Positions 8,094-17,722 of a DNA stretch of 64,000 nt are shown here, piece by piece (position 1 is the stretch's first letter; every line of letters begins with the position of its first letter). The position numbers and the translations under genes are program-made. The notes below the pieces were generated by a model. The model saw only the letters and a program-made list of their open reading frames with translations. It was not told where the DNA came from and ran no database searches. Source of the DNA: Paenibacillus sp. SYP-B3998 (GTDB lineage Bacteria; Bacillota; Bacilli; Paenibacillales; NBRC-103111); the NCBI RefSeq assembly GCF_010820665.1, contig NZ_JAAIKC010000001.1, positions 1,509,417 to 1,573,416 on the forward strand, given 5' to 3'.

Positions 8094-10231
8094 ATGTTCT
8101 AGGAAGTGAGTGCTTACAACCTGTGGGTCCAGGCGTCTGGTCTGGAGAGATCGGTATACCACAAGGGCTGACACCGCTGGATTGGATAGGCAAAGAACCG
8201 CTCATACAAGCTTTGAACAATATGGGTGAAGCCGAACTGCCATTTGCACTTGACGACCTTGTTGTTGAACAAATGAAGGATTGCACGATCCTACGGATGC
8301 CCTTATTGGAAGATGAGCCCCTGTATGGTCTTGGTCTACAGTTTCTGCGTATGAATCATCGCGGTCGTACACGCTATTTGCGTGTAAATAGTGATCCTAA
8401 GCAAGACACCGGAGAAACCCATGCGCCGGTTCCGTTTCTAGTCAGCGCTCGCGGATACGGAATTATGGTGGATACCTCCAACATTGTCACGTTTCATTGT
8501 GGATCTACAATACGGAGAGAAAATCAACATCCAAGCGACTCACGTAATCGCAACACGGATTCGTCTTGGAAAGCGACACTTGTATCTCGTTGTGTGGAGA
8601 TTCGACTTCCGTCCGAAGGCTGCCGAGTGCTGCTGTTTGCAGGTCCAACTGTCATTGATGCCGTTCGCCGCTATAATTTGTGGTGCGGTGGCGGAACTCT
8701 GCCCCCTCGATGGGGACTAGGCTTTTGGCATCGCGTTCCGAAGCTTTATACGGATGAAGAAACCATAGAGGAAGCAGAGGAATTTCGCCGCCGAGGATTT
8801 CCCTGCGATGTGATTGGCTTAGAGCCCGGCTGGCACAGCAGGAGCTATCCAGTGACATATGAATGGTCGCATGAACTTTTTCGTGACCCTGCTTCTTTCG
8901 TCAAAAGGATGGAGCAGCAAGGATTTCGCATCAATTTGTGGGAGCATCCGTATGTCTCTCCCGAAGCTAAGCAGCATGCACGACTTGAACCATATGCTGG
9001 TTCACATACGGTATGGGGCGGTTTGGTTCCTGATTATACGCTTCCAGAGGCGCAACATATTTACAAAATGCAGCATGAGGAAGAACATCTTCGTATTGGG
9101 GTATCTGGTTATAAGCATGACGAATGCGATGGCAGTGAGTTGACGAATCATGCTTGGATGTTTCCTGCACATGCTGCGTTCCCATCTGGTCACGATGGGG
9201 AGCAAATACGCCAGCTGTACGGCTTATTGTTTCAGAAAATGTCAGATGATATGTACCGTAAGCACAATCGTCGCACCTATGGTCTTGTCCGTGCCTCGAA
9301 TGCGGCTGCTTCAAGTATGCCTTACGTATTGTACTCTGATCTCTATGATCACCGACAGTTCGTGCGAGCCCTTTGTAGCAGTTCGTTCAGTGGACTGCTG
9401 TGGTCGCCGGAGGTTCGTAAAGCAAATGACCAGGAAGATTGGGTTCGTCGGATGCAAACGGTATGTTTCTCGCCGCTGGCCATGCTCAACGCTTGGGGGG
9501 ACGGAACTAAACCTTGGTCCTATCCTGAAGTAGAAGGGATTATTCGTCATTATTTGGAGCTAAGGATGCGACTTTTACCTTATCTCTATACAGCGTTCGC
9601 CCGATATCGCTTCGAAGGGATACCGCCTTTTCGGGCAATGCCCTTGGTGGAGGGATACGCCGAAGCATCAATAGCCTATCATAGGGCTTCAGTTAGCGCC
9701 AAGGAGACGCTCAATACGAGTGATGCGGCTTATGGACGCGCAGGGTTAAGAGAGTGGGATGACCAGTATGCTGTAGGGGATGATTTGTTGGTCGCTCCGC
9801 TCTTCGCCGGAGAGTCTTCCCGAGACGTACTCCTGCCAAGCGGGGGATGGTACGGTTTCGAAACTGGCGAGTATTATGAAGGTGGCCAGGTTGTTCGGAT
9901 AACTTGCGGACTTGAGCAAATTCCTGTATTCGTAAGAGAGGGGGCTGTCATTCCCATGATGCCCGCCATCACTAATGTTCCGCATCCTGCTGGAACTGTA
10001 CCGGTGGAATGGTGCCATTTCGGTGATGTCCCTGGAGTCGGGCTGCTTTATGACGATGATGGGGAGACGTTTGACTACGAAACGGGGCAGTGTTCATGGG
10101 TTAAAGCTAAAGTATACAGGGACGATAGCGGTTCATGGTCGGGAATGCAGCAGGTTGAAAGAACAGTCCGTGTTCATCGCTCCTATTTTCATGGCGAAAC
10201 GAGCTGGAAATTCGGTTTAGTACGAATATAA
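8090..10231 (+). CDS. Glycoside hydrolase family 31 (alpha-xylosidase/alpha-glucosidase-like)
   Basis: This is a 713-residue GH31 enzyme. An N-terminal beta-sandwich (residues ~1-190) is followed by the barrel start PPRWGLGFWHRVPKLY. The nucleophile region is VSGYKHDECDG with D344. A likely acid/base aspartate lies in LYSDLYDHRQF. Beta-domains at the C-terminus include VPVFVREGAVIPM, which is conserved in GH31. There is no signal peptide. It starts inside the end of the dehydrogenase gene (ATGA overlap) with GGGGGAG upstream. The family cleaves alpha-linked glucose, xylose or galactose, and the sequence does not settle which. Together with GH2, GH95 and an esterase it would be able to strip a fucosylated galactosyl-xylosyl side chain. 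Confidence 0.85.
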   Translation: MNVLGSECLQPVGPGVWSGEIGIPQGLTPLDWIGKEPLIQALNNMGEAELPFALDDLVVEQMKDCTILRMPLLEDEPLYGLGLQFLRMNHRGRTRYLRVNSDPKQDTGETHAPVPFLVSARGYGIMVDTSNIVTFHCGSTIRRENQHPSDSRNRNTDSSWKATLVSRCVEIRLPSEGCRVLLFAGPTVIDAVRRYNLWCGGGTLPPRWGLGFWHRVPKLYTDEETIEEAEEFRRRGFPCDVIGLEPGWHSRSYPVTYEWSHELFRDPASFVKRMEQQGFRINLWEHPYVSPEAKQHARLEPYAGSHTVWGGLVPDYTLPEAQHIYKMQHEEEHLRIGVSGYKHDECDGSELTNHAWMFPAHAAFPSGHDGEQIRQLYGLLFQKMSDDMYRKHNRRTYGLVRASNAAASSMPYVLYSDLYDHRQFVRALCSSSFSGLLWSPEVRKANDQEDWVRRMQTVCFSPLAMLNAWGDGTKPWSYPEVEGIIRHYLELRMRLLPYLYTAFARYRFEGIPPFRAMPLVEGYAEASIAYHRASVSAKETLNTSDAAYGRAGLREWDDQYAVGDDLLVAPLFAGESSRDVLLPSGGWYGFETGEYYEGGQVVRITCGLEQIPVFVREGAVIPMMPAITNVPHPAGTVPVEWCHFGDVPGVGLLYDDDGETFDYETGQCSWVKAKVYRDDSGSWSGMQQVERTVRVHRSYFHGETSWKFGLVRI

Positions 10232-10354
10232 GTAGTAAGCTTTTATCATAGAGTGGACAGAGCACTGCTCAAGGTACCATGCTAACTTTAATGATGTTTG
10301 TTTCCGTTTATATAATTAATTGTAAGGTAATTGAAGGGGATGGAGCGTGTACAA

Positions 10355-10732
10355 ATGGACGTTCGGAATTTTCTTGAAGCAGCTTTGGAAAGCGGAACTA
10401 GTCATCGGGGAGAGGGGGAAGTGAGTAGCGTTGAGCTTTATAGTCAAGCAGATCATGAGTCCCCCCTACGATTTTTATACTACGTGGAGATACCGCCAGG
10501 CGCATCAATTGGGCAGCATCGGCATAAGGCTGACGAAGAAATGTACGTTATTCTGGAAGGCTGCGGTCTGATGACAGTTGAAGAGGAAACGAAAGAGGTC
10601 AAGGCGGGTGATACGATTTTGAACAAACCTTACGGAAGCCATGGATTAAAAAACAACACAGATGACATCCTAAAGCTTCTCATTTATGAGGCTGCTTTGT
10701 GCGCTCAGAGAGAGAGCGAAGCGAACAGCTGA
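10355..10732 (+). CDS. Cupin-domain protein
   Basis: This small single-domain cupin (about 125 residues) has motif 1 GQHRHKADEEMYVILEG, which supplies the usual His, His and Glu metal ligands, and motif 2 containing YGSHGLKNN with the last histidine. The ATG at 10355 is preferred because proteins of this type begin near the MDVRNFLE segment. A TTG at 10331 and an ATG at 10340 are in frame, but the GGGG run abuts the latter. It is 123 nt after the GH31 stop, probably at the end of the same transcript. Sugar isomerase, binding or regulatory roles are all possible; no specific function can be assigned. Confidence 0.8.
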   Translation: MDVRNFLEAALESGTSHRGEGEVSSVELYSQADHESPLRFLYYVEIPPGASIGQHRHKADEEMYVILEGCGLMTVEEETKEVKAGDTILNKPYGSHGLKNNTDDILKLLIYEAALCAQRESEANS

Positions 10733-11017
10733 GCAACAAGCATGGGCAGCGCATATGCGCTGTCTCTGTTTCAGTTACAAGAATGTTGATTTGTCAAGGG
10801 TTCCTAGGGGAACAACGCTAAGCAGAGAGGAGATTAACAAAATGGCTTCGAAAACGGATACGTCCAAACAACAAGAACCGCACTAACTAATTATTTAAAA
10901 AAAACAAATAGGATCGTAAATAAACATAATCAACACGCCTAGCATTTCTGCTTATACTTAAAAATAAGTCAACCCACGCATGAGGTCTGTGGTAAAATAT
11001 GTCCAAAAGGAGTGTAA
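10733..11017. other. Intergenic region with one possible 14-codon ORF
   Basis: No normal gene fits this 285-nt gap. A strong GAGAGGAGA ribosome-binding-like site at about 10824-10833 precedes an ATG at 10842 that reads MASKTDTSKQQEPH and stops at 10886. It could be a tiny basic peptide or a chance hit. The ribosome binding site of the response regulator (AAAAGGAGTG) lies at the right end. Confidence 0.35.
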
Positions 11018-12049
11018 ATGGAAATGAAACATATCCTCATTGTAGATGACGAACCGATGGTTCGTATGGGACTGGCGAAATTGGTCAGGCAGTGTAACCC
11101 ATTGTTTCGTACAGTCGTCGTGGCAAATGGGGTGGAGGCGTTGTCTGAAATCAATAGACAACGTCCAGATATTCTGCTGACGGATATACAGATGCCGAAG
11201 ATGGACGGTCTGGAATTATGCAAGCAGGTACAGGCAATGAATTTGAACATTCCGATTGCCGTTATTTCCGGCTATGATGATTTTACCTATGCACAGAAAT
11301 GCCTAACCTATGGAGTGAAAGAATATTTATTGAAACCGCTTACAGAGCATGAATTGTATCCTGTCTTAAACAAGCTCTTGCTGCAGCAGGATCAGTCGGT
11401 ACCGATATCCTTCTATAAGGTGGAAGAATGGTTGGAGCGTGTTGAATCGACGATTTGGTCTGCTGACTTAGAGTCCCTAACCCGTCTCATGGACGATTGG
11501 AAGCAGGGCGGAATGACCAAGGGAATTCATATCGAGCAGTTAGAGCGCATGATTACGGACGGCTTGAAGATATTAGTGAAGAAACTTAACGCGCGTGGGA
11601 TGGTAACGTTTACGACAAAACCTTCGTTAATGCAATTAAATACCGTGCAAGGGACGAATGACTATTTGGAGGCGGAGCTAATCAGTTTGTATAACCAACT
11701 GTTCCTTTGGCGTGGCGGTAATCAGAAAAGTTTGTTCGAGGAAGCGCAAGCCTATATTAACAATCACATTTCCGAGGAGCTTAGCCTAGAGGAAGTCGCT
11801 GAGAAAATGGGACTTGCACCAACCTATTTCAGTTATATTTTCAAAAAAATGACCAATGAGACATTCGTCCAATATCGGATGAAAAAAAGGATTGAAATGG
11901 CGAAGAGGCTTCTGGAAATCCCTCACTATAAAGTCGTTGACGTCGGGGTGACCATTGGTTATCAAAACTATCCATATTTCACAAAAATATTTAAAAAAAT
12001 GACCGGTTGCTCGCCGACAGAATATCGCAGCATGTTGGGGATTAAATAA
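11018..12049 (+). CDS. Response regulator with AraC-type DNA-binding domain (YesN-like)
   Basis: This 343-residue protein has an N-terminal receiver domain: acidic pocket VDDEP, phosphoacceptor D56 in LLTDIQMPKMDG, and the conserved lysine in YLLKPLTE. A linker is followed by a C-terminal AraC/XylS double helix-turn-helix (SLEEVAEKMGLAPTYFSYIFKK ... VGVTIGYQNYPYFTKIFKKMTGCSPTEYR). The ribosome binding site is AAAAGGAGTG. Its last base is shared with the kinase start, so both are made from one mRNA. In Paenibacillus and Bacillus such pairs sense an extracellular sugar and switch on the adjacent ABC transporter; here that is the permease set at 14043-17603. Direct targets are inferred. Confidence 0.93.
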   Translation: MEMKHILIVDDEPMVRMGLAKLVRQCNPLFRTVVVANGVEALSEINRQRPDILLTDIQMPKMDGLELCKQVQAMNLNIPIAVISGYDDFTYAQKCLTYGVKEYLLKPLTEHELYPVLNKLLLQQDQSVPISFYKVEEWLERVESTIWSADLESLTRLMDDWKQGGMTKGIHIEQLERMITDGLKILVKKLNARGMVTFTTKPSLMQLNTVQGTNDYLEAELISLYNQLFLWRGGNQKSLFEEAQAYINNHISEELSLEEVAEKMGLAPTYFSYIFKKMTNETFVQYRMKKRIEMAKRLLEIPHYKVVDVGVTIGYQNYPYFTKIFKKMTGCSPTEYRSMLGIK

Positions 12050-13875
12050 TGAAATCAAGCTTGGCGGTTAGAATGTTCGCGTATTTTGTAATCGTTATCC
12101 TCATTTCATCTTCCATAGTTGGCTTTGTGCTCTATGTTCAGTCTTCAAAGGAAGTCGATAAGCAAACAAACGGGCTTCTGACACAAATCGTGGATAATGC
12201 TATGAACCATACCGATATGTATTTAAAGAAATACGATCGAGCCACTTTGTCTGTGTTGACTTCAACGAACGTGAAGGAGTTTTTGAACACGGACAAAGAA
12301 GACTTTGTCTCGTATTTTTTGTCAATCAGACCGATTAAAGAGAAGGTGATTAGGCCCCTTTTCATCAACAATCCCGAAATTAGCATGGTTTATTTGCTTG
12401 GATATAACGGTCTTAGCATTTATGATCACAACGCAGATGTGACCGATTTCAGCCAATCTACGTTAGTGGACAAGATGGACGTTCTTAAGCAAATTACGAA
12501 TAACGATGGGAAATTAACGATTATGGATTGGAGTTTCCTGAACGGAAAGCTTGCCTTAACACGTAAAATATCCGATCGTCAAACTTCCAAAGTATATAAG
12601 GGAATCCTTGGTATTGAGCTGAATATTGAAGAGCTGACCACGCTTTGGAAAGGAATTCGTTTAGGGGAGACTGGCTATTTTTATATCGTAAATGACAATG
12701 GGAATATCGTTTATCACCCTAATTCCGAGATGATCGGTAAGCAGCTGAATGATAAGCTGTTCGTGAAGCTAAAAGAAAATCAAAATCGTATTTTTACTTA
12801 TAAAGATGATATTGAGCGCGTGCATTTCAACCGAAGATCTGATTATTCAGGATGGACACTTGTTGCCTCAATGCCGTTGAATGAGCTTAGAGCCCCTGTG
12901 CTGAATATTCGCAACACAACGCTCTTCACCTGCAGCTTTACACTCATCATTGCTTTGTTTCTTGCCTACCGATTTGGAAATTCGATAATAAAGCCGATTA
13001 AGATGCTGGAAAGCGGCATGCGGAGGACTGAAAAGGGGGATTGGGCCCATGTCGCCATAATCGGGAGAACAGACGAAATGGATCGTCTGATTGTTAGCTA
13101 TAACAAGATGGTTAGCCGCCTGCAGGAATTAATGGAGCAAGTGTATGCAGAAGAGTTGAAGAATAAAGAGTATTTGCTCAAAAGACAGGCTGCCGAATTC
13201 CAAGCGTTGCAGTTGCAAATCAATCCGCATTTTCTTTACAATACGTTCGAAACAATTGTTTGTTATGCTGTCGTGCAAGATTCACAAGAGATCAAGGAGA
13301 TCGTTCGCTCGCTCTCTTACATGATGCGGTACTCCGTTCGAGCGGATTTGGAGGAAATTACGGTTGCAAATGAACTAAAGCATGTACTGCATTTCATGAA
13401 CATAATGAACTACAGATTAGGATTTACGTTCGAAATTGAAGTGTTGATTCCCCCAGAGCTCTTATTGAAAAAAATGGTGAGGCTTACCCTGCAGCCATTG
13501 GTAGAAAATGTATTCAAACATGCTTTCCCAGATGGGATTGAGCGCCATCATCAAATCAGTATCAATGCCTTCTTCGACAAGGAAGATTTCGTAGTAACCG
13601 TAATGGATAACGGTGCAGGCATACCACCTGACAGGCTAAGGGAGCTTGAGACGAAATTACACGCGCAGCTGTTGCATACTCGCTTTCCCGAACAAAGAGA
13701 GCGGGAAGGAGGCATCGGTCTAGTGAACGTTCACAGCCGTATTCAAATTGTATGTGGTGAGAGGTACGGGCTTTCCATCTCTAACAATGGCGTAGGAACA
13801 GGCACTAAGATTACATTACGAATGCCAAGTAAAAACGGCGAACCGGGCTATCCCCCGGAATCCGCAAGCTTCTAG
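12049..13875 (+). CDS. Sensor histidine kinase (YesM-like)
   Basis: This is a membrane kinase of 608 residues. It has an N-terminal transmembrane helix (about 10-30), a large extracellular Cache-type sensor, a second helix (about 290-310), HAMP, and a His_kinase domain with H394 in LQINPHFLYNT. The ATPase domain has the N box PLVENVFKHAF, the G1 box DNGAGIPP and the G2 region GGIGLVNVHSRI. This is the YesM/LytS-type kinase architecture. The ATG overlaps the TAA of the response regulator by one base. It presumably phosphorylates D56 of the preceding regulator in response to a sugar or to a loaded binding protein. Confidence 0.93.
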   Translation: MKSSLAVRMFAYFVIVILISSSIVGFVLYVQSSKEVDKQTNGLLTQIVDNAMNHTDMYLKKYDRATLSVLTSTNVKEFLNTDKEDFVSYFLSIRPIKEKVIRPLFINNPEISMVYLLGYNGLSIYDHNADVTDFSQSTLVDKMDVLKQITNNDGKLTIMDWSFLNGKLALTRKISDRQTSKVYKGILGIELNIEELTTLWKGIRLGETGYFYIVNDNGNIVYHPNSEMIGKQLNDKLFVKLKENQNRIFTYKDDIERVHFNRRSDYSGWTLVASMPLNELRAPVLNIRNTTLFTCSFTLIIALFLAYRFGNSIIKPIKMLESGMRRTEKGDWAHVAIIGRTDEMDRLIVSYNKMVSRLQELMEQVYAEELKNKEYLLKRQAAEFQALQLQINPHFLYNTFETIVCYAVVQDSQEIKEIVRSLSYMMRYSVRADLEEITVANELKHVLHFMNIMNYRLGFTFEIEVLIPPELLLKKMVRLTLQPLVENVFKHAFPDGIERHHQISINAFFDKEDFVVTVMDNGAGIPPDRLRELETKLHAQLLHTRFPEQREREGGIGLVNVHSRIQIVCGERYGLSISNNGVGTGTKITLRMPSKNGEPGYPPESASF

Positions 13876-13885
13876 AAAAGAGGTT

Positions 13886-13918
13886 ACGTTAGCGCTGCTG
13901 CTACGTTTTCCTTTTTTC
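13886..13918 (+). terminator. Probable Rho-independent terminator after the kinase gene
   Basis: A hairpin ACGTTAGC / GCTACGT (one bulged base) is followed by a pyrimidine-rich tail TTTTCCTTTTTTC. It lies between the two-component genes and the transporter genes, so the transporter probably has its own promoter. Confidence 0.5.
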
Positions 13919-14042
13919 TCTTTTTTTATGTGTGAACAAGTGACTACCATAAATTAGTTGAATAGGTGCTTAAAAAACTAGTATGCTTGCCATTTCTCAA
14001 AAAACTATGATGAAGATAACAAAAGAGAGGAGGAGGTATGAA

Positions 14043-15005
14043 TTGGAAATTGTTAGGGTAGCTCCAAACGTACGCAAGGTTAGAACGAATATAGCTGTTC
14101 TCGTTTTCCGTAATATAAAAAAAGTGCCTCAGCTGTACTTGTTGTCTTTATTACCTATTCTTTACATTCTCATTTTTAAATACGTGCCGATGTACGGCGC
14201 TGTGATCGCCTTTCAGGATTATGTTCCCCATAAGGGATTTTTTGGGAGCGACTGGGTAGGGTTAAAGCATTTTAATACGTTTTTTAATTCTTATGAATTT
14301 TGGAAGGTCATCAAGAACACGCTTGGGCTTAGCTTTTATGGACTTCTGGCGGGCTTTCCGTTTCCGATTCTATTGGCGCTTTGTCTAAATTATGTAGGTC
14401 GCTCTTCGGTAAAAAAGACCGTGCAGATGATCACCTACGCCCCGCATTTTATTTCGATGGTCGTTATGATCGGTATTATCGTGCAATTATTAGATCCCAA
14501 AACAGGCATAGTCAATATGATCATTGCGCAATTGGGCTTCGAGAAAGTAGATTTCTTCGGGAATCCAGATAACTTTAAATCGCTTTACGTTTGGTCGGGT
14601 ATTTGGCAAAATGTAGGCTTCGGTTGTATCATTTATTTAGCAGCATTGGCTGCAATCGATCCTTCGCTGCATGAGGCAGCAGTCATGGATGGGGCTAATA
14701 AAATTCAAAGAATGTGGCACGTGGATATTCCCGGTATAATCCCGGTTGCTAGTATATTGTTGATCCTCAATGTAGGGAATATGATGGACGTAGGGTTCGA
14801 AAAAGTTCTATTGATGCAAAATCCATTGAATGTTAGCTCATCTGAAGTCATTGATACTTATGTGTACAAGGTCGGACTTTTGTCTACTGGGATTAAGTAT
14901 TCTTACGCTTCAGCAATCGGACTGTTCACTTCCATCATCAACCTGATCCTTCTTTTCAGTGTGAATAAGGTCGCCAAAAAATTAGGGCAAACGAGCCTAT
15001 GGTAA
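14043..15005 (+). CDS. Sugar ABC transporter permease (LplB-type)
   Basis: This integral membrane protein has six predicted hydrophobic segments and the cytoplasmic EAA loop EAAVMDGANKIQRMWHVDIPGI that docks the ATPase. The N-terminal region VPQLYLLSLLPILYILIFKYVPMYGAVIAFQDY is typical of LplB permeases. The TTG at 14043 is chosen because GAGGAGGAGG ends 6 nt before it, giving about 320 residues; the open frame extends upstream to an ATG at 13983 without a ribosome binding site. With the next permease it forms the membrane channel. No ATPase gene is present in the window, so a shared MsmX/MsmK-type ATPase encoded elsewhere must power it (established for related transporters; inferred here). 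Confidence 0.92.
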   Translation: MEIVRVAPNVRKVRTNIAVLVFRNIKKVPQLYLLSLLPILYILIFKYVPMYGAVIAFQDYVPHKGFFGSDWVGLKHFNTFFNSYEFWKVIKNTLGLSFYGLLAGFPFPILLALCLNYVGRSSVKKTVQMITYAPHFISMVVMIGIIVQLLDPKTGIVNMIIAQLGFEKVDFFGNPDNFKSLYVWSGIWQNVGFGCIIYLAALAAIDPSLHEAAVMDGANKIQRMWHVDIPGIIPVASILLILNVGNMMDVGFEKVLLMQNPLNVSSSEVIDTYVYKVGLLSTGIKYSYASAIGLFTSIINLILLFSVNKVAKKLGQTSLW

Positions 15006-15024
15006 AGAGGTGCAGAGTAAAACG

Positions 15025-15921
15025 ATGAAGTCAATCCGGATTAATGAATCGAGAAGCGATCAGCTATTTAACTTTATGAATTACACGTTACTTTGCCTCT
15101 TTACGCTAACCGTTCTATACCCACTTGTATATGTAATCAGTGCTTCCTTCAGTTCATCTGCGGCTGTGATCTCAGGTAAAGTTTGGCTGTGGCCAGTCGA
15201 TATTTCCTTTCAGGGTTATGAAGCGGTGTTTAAGCACAAGCAAATCTGGGTTGGGTTTGCTAATTCGATGTATTATGCGATCGTGGGAACGTTCTTCAAT
15301 GTCATCATGACACTCATTGCTGCTTACCCGTTGTCACGCAAAGACTTTTATATCCGAAATGGTGTCATGGCACTTTTTGTTTTCACGATGATGTTTGGCG
15401 GGGGATTGATTCCTAACTATCTCTTAATAAAGGAACTCGGTCTGATCGATTCCCGTTGGGCCCTGATCATACCTGGAATCATGAGTGTAATGAGTGTGAT
15501 TATCGCAAGGACGTATTTTCAAACGACAATTCCCGATGAGCTGCTAGAAGCGGCGCATTTGGACGGGTGTAGCGATTATAAATTTTTGATTAAAATTGTG
15601 GCTCCATTATCAGGCCCAATTATCGCGGTTCTTTCCTTGTTTTACGCGGTAGGGCATTGGAATACGTATTTTGCCGCTCTCCTTTATTTGAAATCACCAG
15701 ATCTGTATCCACTCCAAATTATTTTGCGTGATGTGTTGGTTAAAAACGCGTTGGATGAGGAAATTATTACAGATGTTGTCGGTGCAGCGCAGCGTGAAGG
15801 AATGAGGGAACTTCTGAAATACTCACTCATTGTCATTTCCACAATTCCTGTTCTACTTGTTTATCCTTTTATTCAGCGGCATTTTGTTAAAGGCATGATG
15901 ATCGGCTCGTTAAAAGGGTAG
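15025..15921 (+). CDS. Sugar ABC transporter permease (YtcP-type)
   Basis: This is the second permease subunit, about 298 residues from the ATG at 15025. It has six hydrophobic segments and the EAA loop EAAHLDGCSDYKFLIKIVAPL. MMFGGGLIPNYLLIKELGLIDSRWALIIPG is a hallmark of YtcP-type carbohydrate permeases. AAAGAGGTG lies upstream; a GTG at 15010 is in frame but overlaps that site. The gene is 19 nt after the first permease and is followed by the binding protein, so the three form one operon. Confidence 0.92.
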   Translation: MKSIRINESRSDQLFNFMNYTLLCLFTLTVLYPLVYVISASFSSSAAVISGKVWLWPVDISFQGYEAVFKHKQIWVGFANSMYYAIVGTFFNVIMTLIAAYPLSRKDFYIRNGVMALFVFTMMFGGGLIPNYLLIKELGLIDSRWALIIPGIMSVMSVIIARTYFQTTIPDELLEAAHLDGCSDYKFLIKIVAPLSGPIIAVLSLFYAVGHWNTYFAALLYLKSPDLYPLQIILRDVLVKNALDEEIITDVVGAAQREGMRELLKYSLIVISTIPVLLVYPFIQRHFVKGMMIGSLKG

Positions 15922-15956
15922 CGTTGAATACAGATATTACAAAGGGAGGAATACAG

Positions 15957-17603
15957 ATGCAAGGTATGAAATTATGGAGCTCAGCTTTATGCCTGACCAT
16001 AAGTGCAACCGTTTTCTTAAGTGGATGTCAAACAGCAGATACGGCTGCTGAGGCATCTAAGCAACCAGGGGCTGCTCTGAACGAGGTAGTGAATCCGCCA
16101 GGCGTGCTGCCAATTACGAAAGAAAAGACGACGATAAAAGTGATGTCGAGAATTAATCCGACTGTAGAAAACTTCACAACGAATGAATTTACGAAATGGT
16201 TGGAGGAGAAAACAAATATCCATATTGAATGGGATGTAGCCAGCGATCCACAGCAGAAACTGAATATTTCACTTGCCAGCGGAGAGTATCCCGATGTTTA
16301 TCTAGGGTTTAACATCACACCTGTACAGCTATCTCTTTACGGAAAAGATGGCGTATTCATACCGCTTAACAAACTTATCGACAAATATGGAGTAGAAACA
16401 AAAAAAATGTTCACGACGTTGCCTTATACGAAGGAGCTTTCGGCAACTGTTGACGGAACTATTTATGGACTACCGTCTGTGAATGAGTGTTTTCATTGTA
16501 CGCACAGCACCAAATTGTGGATGAACAAAAAGTGGCTAGATACTTTAGGCATGCAAGTGCCCACTACAACAGAAGAGTTTTATCAAGTGTTGAAAGCGTT
16601 TAAGGAAAAAGATCCGAACGGCAATAAAAAGGCAGACGAACTTCCGTTTGTCGGAGCAAACATTGCGAATTCCTATATTGACACTTACATCATGCAAGCC
16701 TTCATAGACAGCGATAGAAGTATGCAGTTTTTGAAAGACGGTAAAATCCAAGTCGCTTTTAATCAGCCTGAATACAAAGAAGGACTTAAATATTTAAACA
16801 AATTGTACAAGGAAGGTTTAATTGATCCCCAGTCGTTTACACAAGATAGGAATCAGTTAAGAAAGCTAGGCGAGAGCCCAGATGCAGTCATCTTGGGGGC
16901 TATTCCGGCACAAAATCCGACTGTTTTCAATTTATTGGAAGGAACGCGTTGGAAAGATTATGTGGCGGTCCCACCGCTCAAAGGGCCAACTGGCGTTCAA
17001 GCGTCCAAATACATCCCACAAGGGATAACTACGGGTTCTTTCGTCATTACGAATAAAGCCAAAAATCCAGAGATTGCTTTACGCTTGGCTGACTTCTTGT
17101 ATTCGGAAGAAGCCACGATGCGCGCTGTTCTCGGTAGACCCGATCAGGAGTGGAAGGTCGCCGGATCAACAGATATCGGCATCAACGGAAAGCCTGCTAA
17201 ATACACGATACTTGGCAATACAGCTTCTGGCGCCAAGAATGCAACATGGGGACAAGTCGGTCCTTCCTTGCGCACCAATGAATGGCGTCTAGGGCAAACC
17301 GCCGATCCGAAAAACCCGCTGGAAGATTTACTTTATAAGGAAACACTTAATAAATACGAGCCTTACAAGCCAGATCCTAAGAAGATGATTCCGACCTTAT
17401 TCTTCACCAATGAGCAGTCTGATGAGGTCGCCAATATTAGTAAAACAATCGATGACTACAGGAAAGAAACGGTTGCGAGAATGATTATAGGCGATTTGGA
17501 TATCGATAAAAAATGGACTGAATATTTGAAAAACCTTGAAAATATGAAGCTCCCTCGCTACTTGCAAATCCATCAGGATGCTTATAATTCAATGAAGAAA
17601 TAA
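15957..17603 (+). CDS. Extracellular sugar-binding lipoprotein (LplA-type)
   Basis: This substrate-binding protein has 548 residues from the ATG at 15957, which is preceded by AAAGGGAGG with 7-nt spacing. The signal peptide ends in the lipobox LSGC, so the mature protein is lipid-anchored on the outer face of the membrane. The body has ASGEYPDVYLG and FIPLNKLIDKYG, and a calcium-loop-like segment KEKDPNGNKKADE, all features of long LplA-type binding proteins. It delivers oligosaccharides to the two upstream permeases. The ligand is unknown; the enzyme content of the locus points to a fucose-containing, partly uronic-acid oligosaccharide. Confidence 0.93.
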   Translation: MQGMKLWSSALCLTISATVFLSGCQTADTAAEASKQPGAALNEVVNPPGVLPITKEKTTIKVMSRINPTVENFTTNEFTKWLEEKTNIHIEWDVASDPQQKLNISLASGEYPDVYLGFNITPVQLSLYGKDGVFIPLNKLIDKYGVETKKMFTTLPYTKELSATVDGTIYGLPSVNECFHCTHSTKLWMNKKWLDTLGMQVPTTTEEFYQVLKAFKEKDPNGNKKADELPFVGANIANSYIDTYIMQAFIDSDRSMQFLKDGKIQVAFNQPEYKEGLKYLNKLYKEGLIDPQSFTQDRNQLRKLGESPDAVILGAIPAQNPTVFNLLEGTRWKDYVAVPPLKGPTGVQASKYIPQGITTGSFVITNKAKNPEIALRLADFLYSEEATMRAVLGRPDQEWKVAGSTDIGINGKPAKYTILGNTASGAKNATWGQVGPSLRTNEWRLGQTADPKNPLEDLLYKETLNKYEPYKPDPKKMIPTLFFTNEQSDEVANISKTIDDYRKETVARMIIGDLDIDKKWTEYLKNLENMKLPRYLQIHQDAYNSMKK

Positions 17604-17637
17604 CTTAAACCTTTGATGAATTTGAAAGGTGTTACGC

Positions 17638-17670
17638 TCCGCCTGCCCGATGGCAGGTGGGGCTTTTTCT
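17638..17670 (+). terminator. Rho-independent terminator after the ABC transporter operon
   Basis: A GC-rich stem CCGCCTGCC / GGCAGGTGG with loop CGAT is followed by GGCTTTTTCT. It closes the permease-permease-binding protein operon. Confidence 0.85.
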
Positions 17671-17722
17671 CCATTGTGTTAGGATGGGAGCATAATCCTG
17701 ATCGATAAAGGAAGTGGCGGCC

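Noticed and set aside
10795..10820. Palindrome around GTTCCTAGGGGAAC, considered as part of a riboswitch (ykkC/guanidine-like)
   Set aside because: The flanking conserved elements of that riboswitch are absent and the next gene is a response regulator with an ordinary ribosome binding site.
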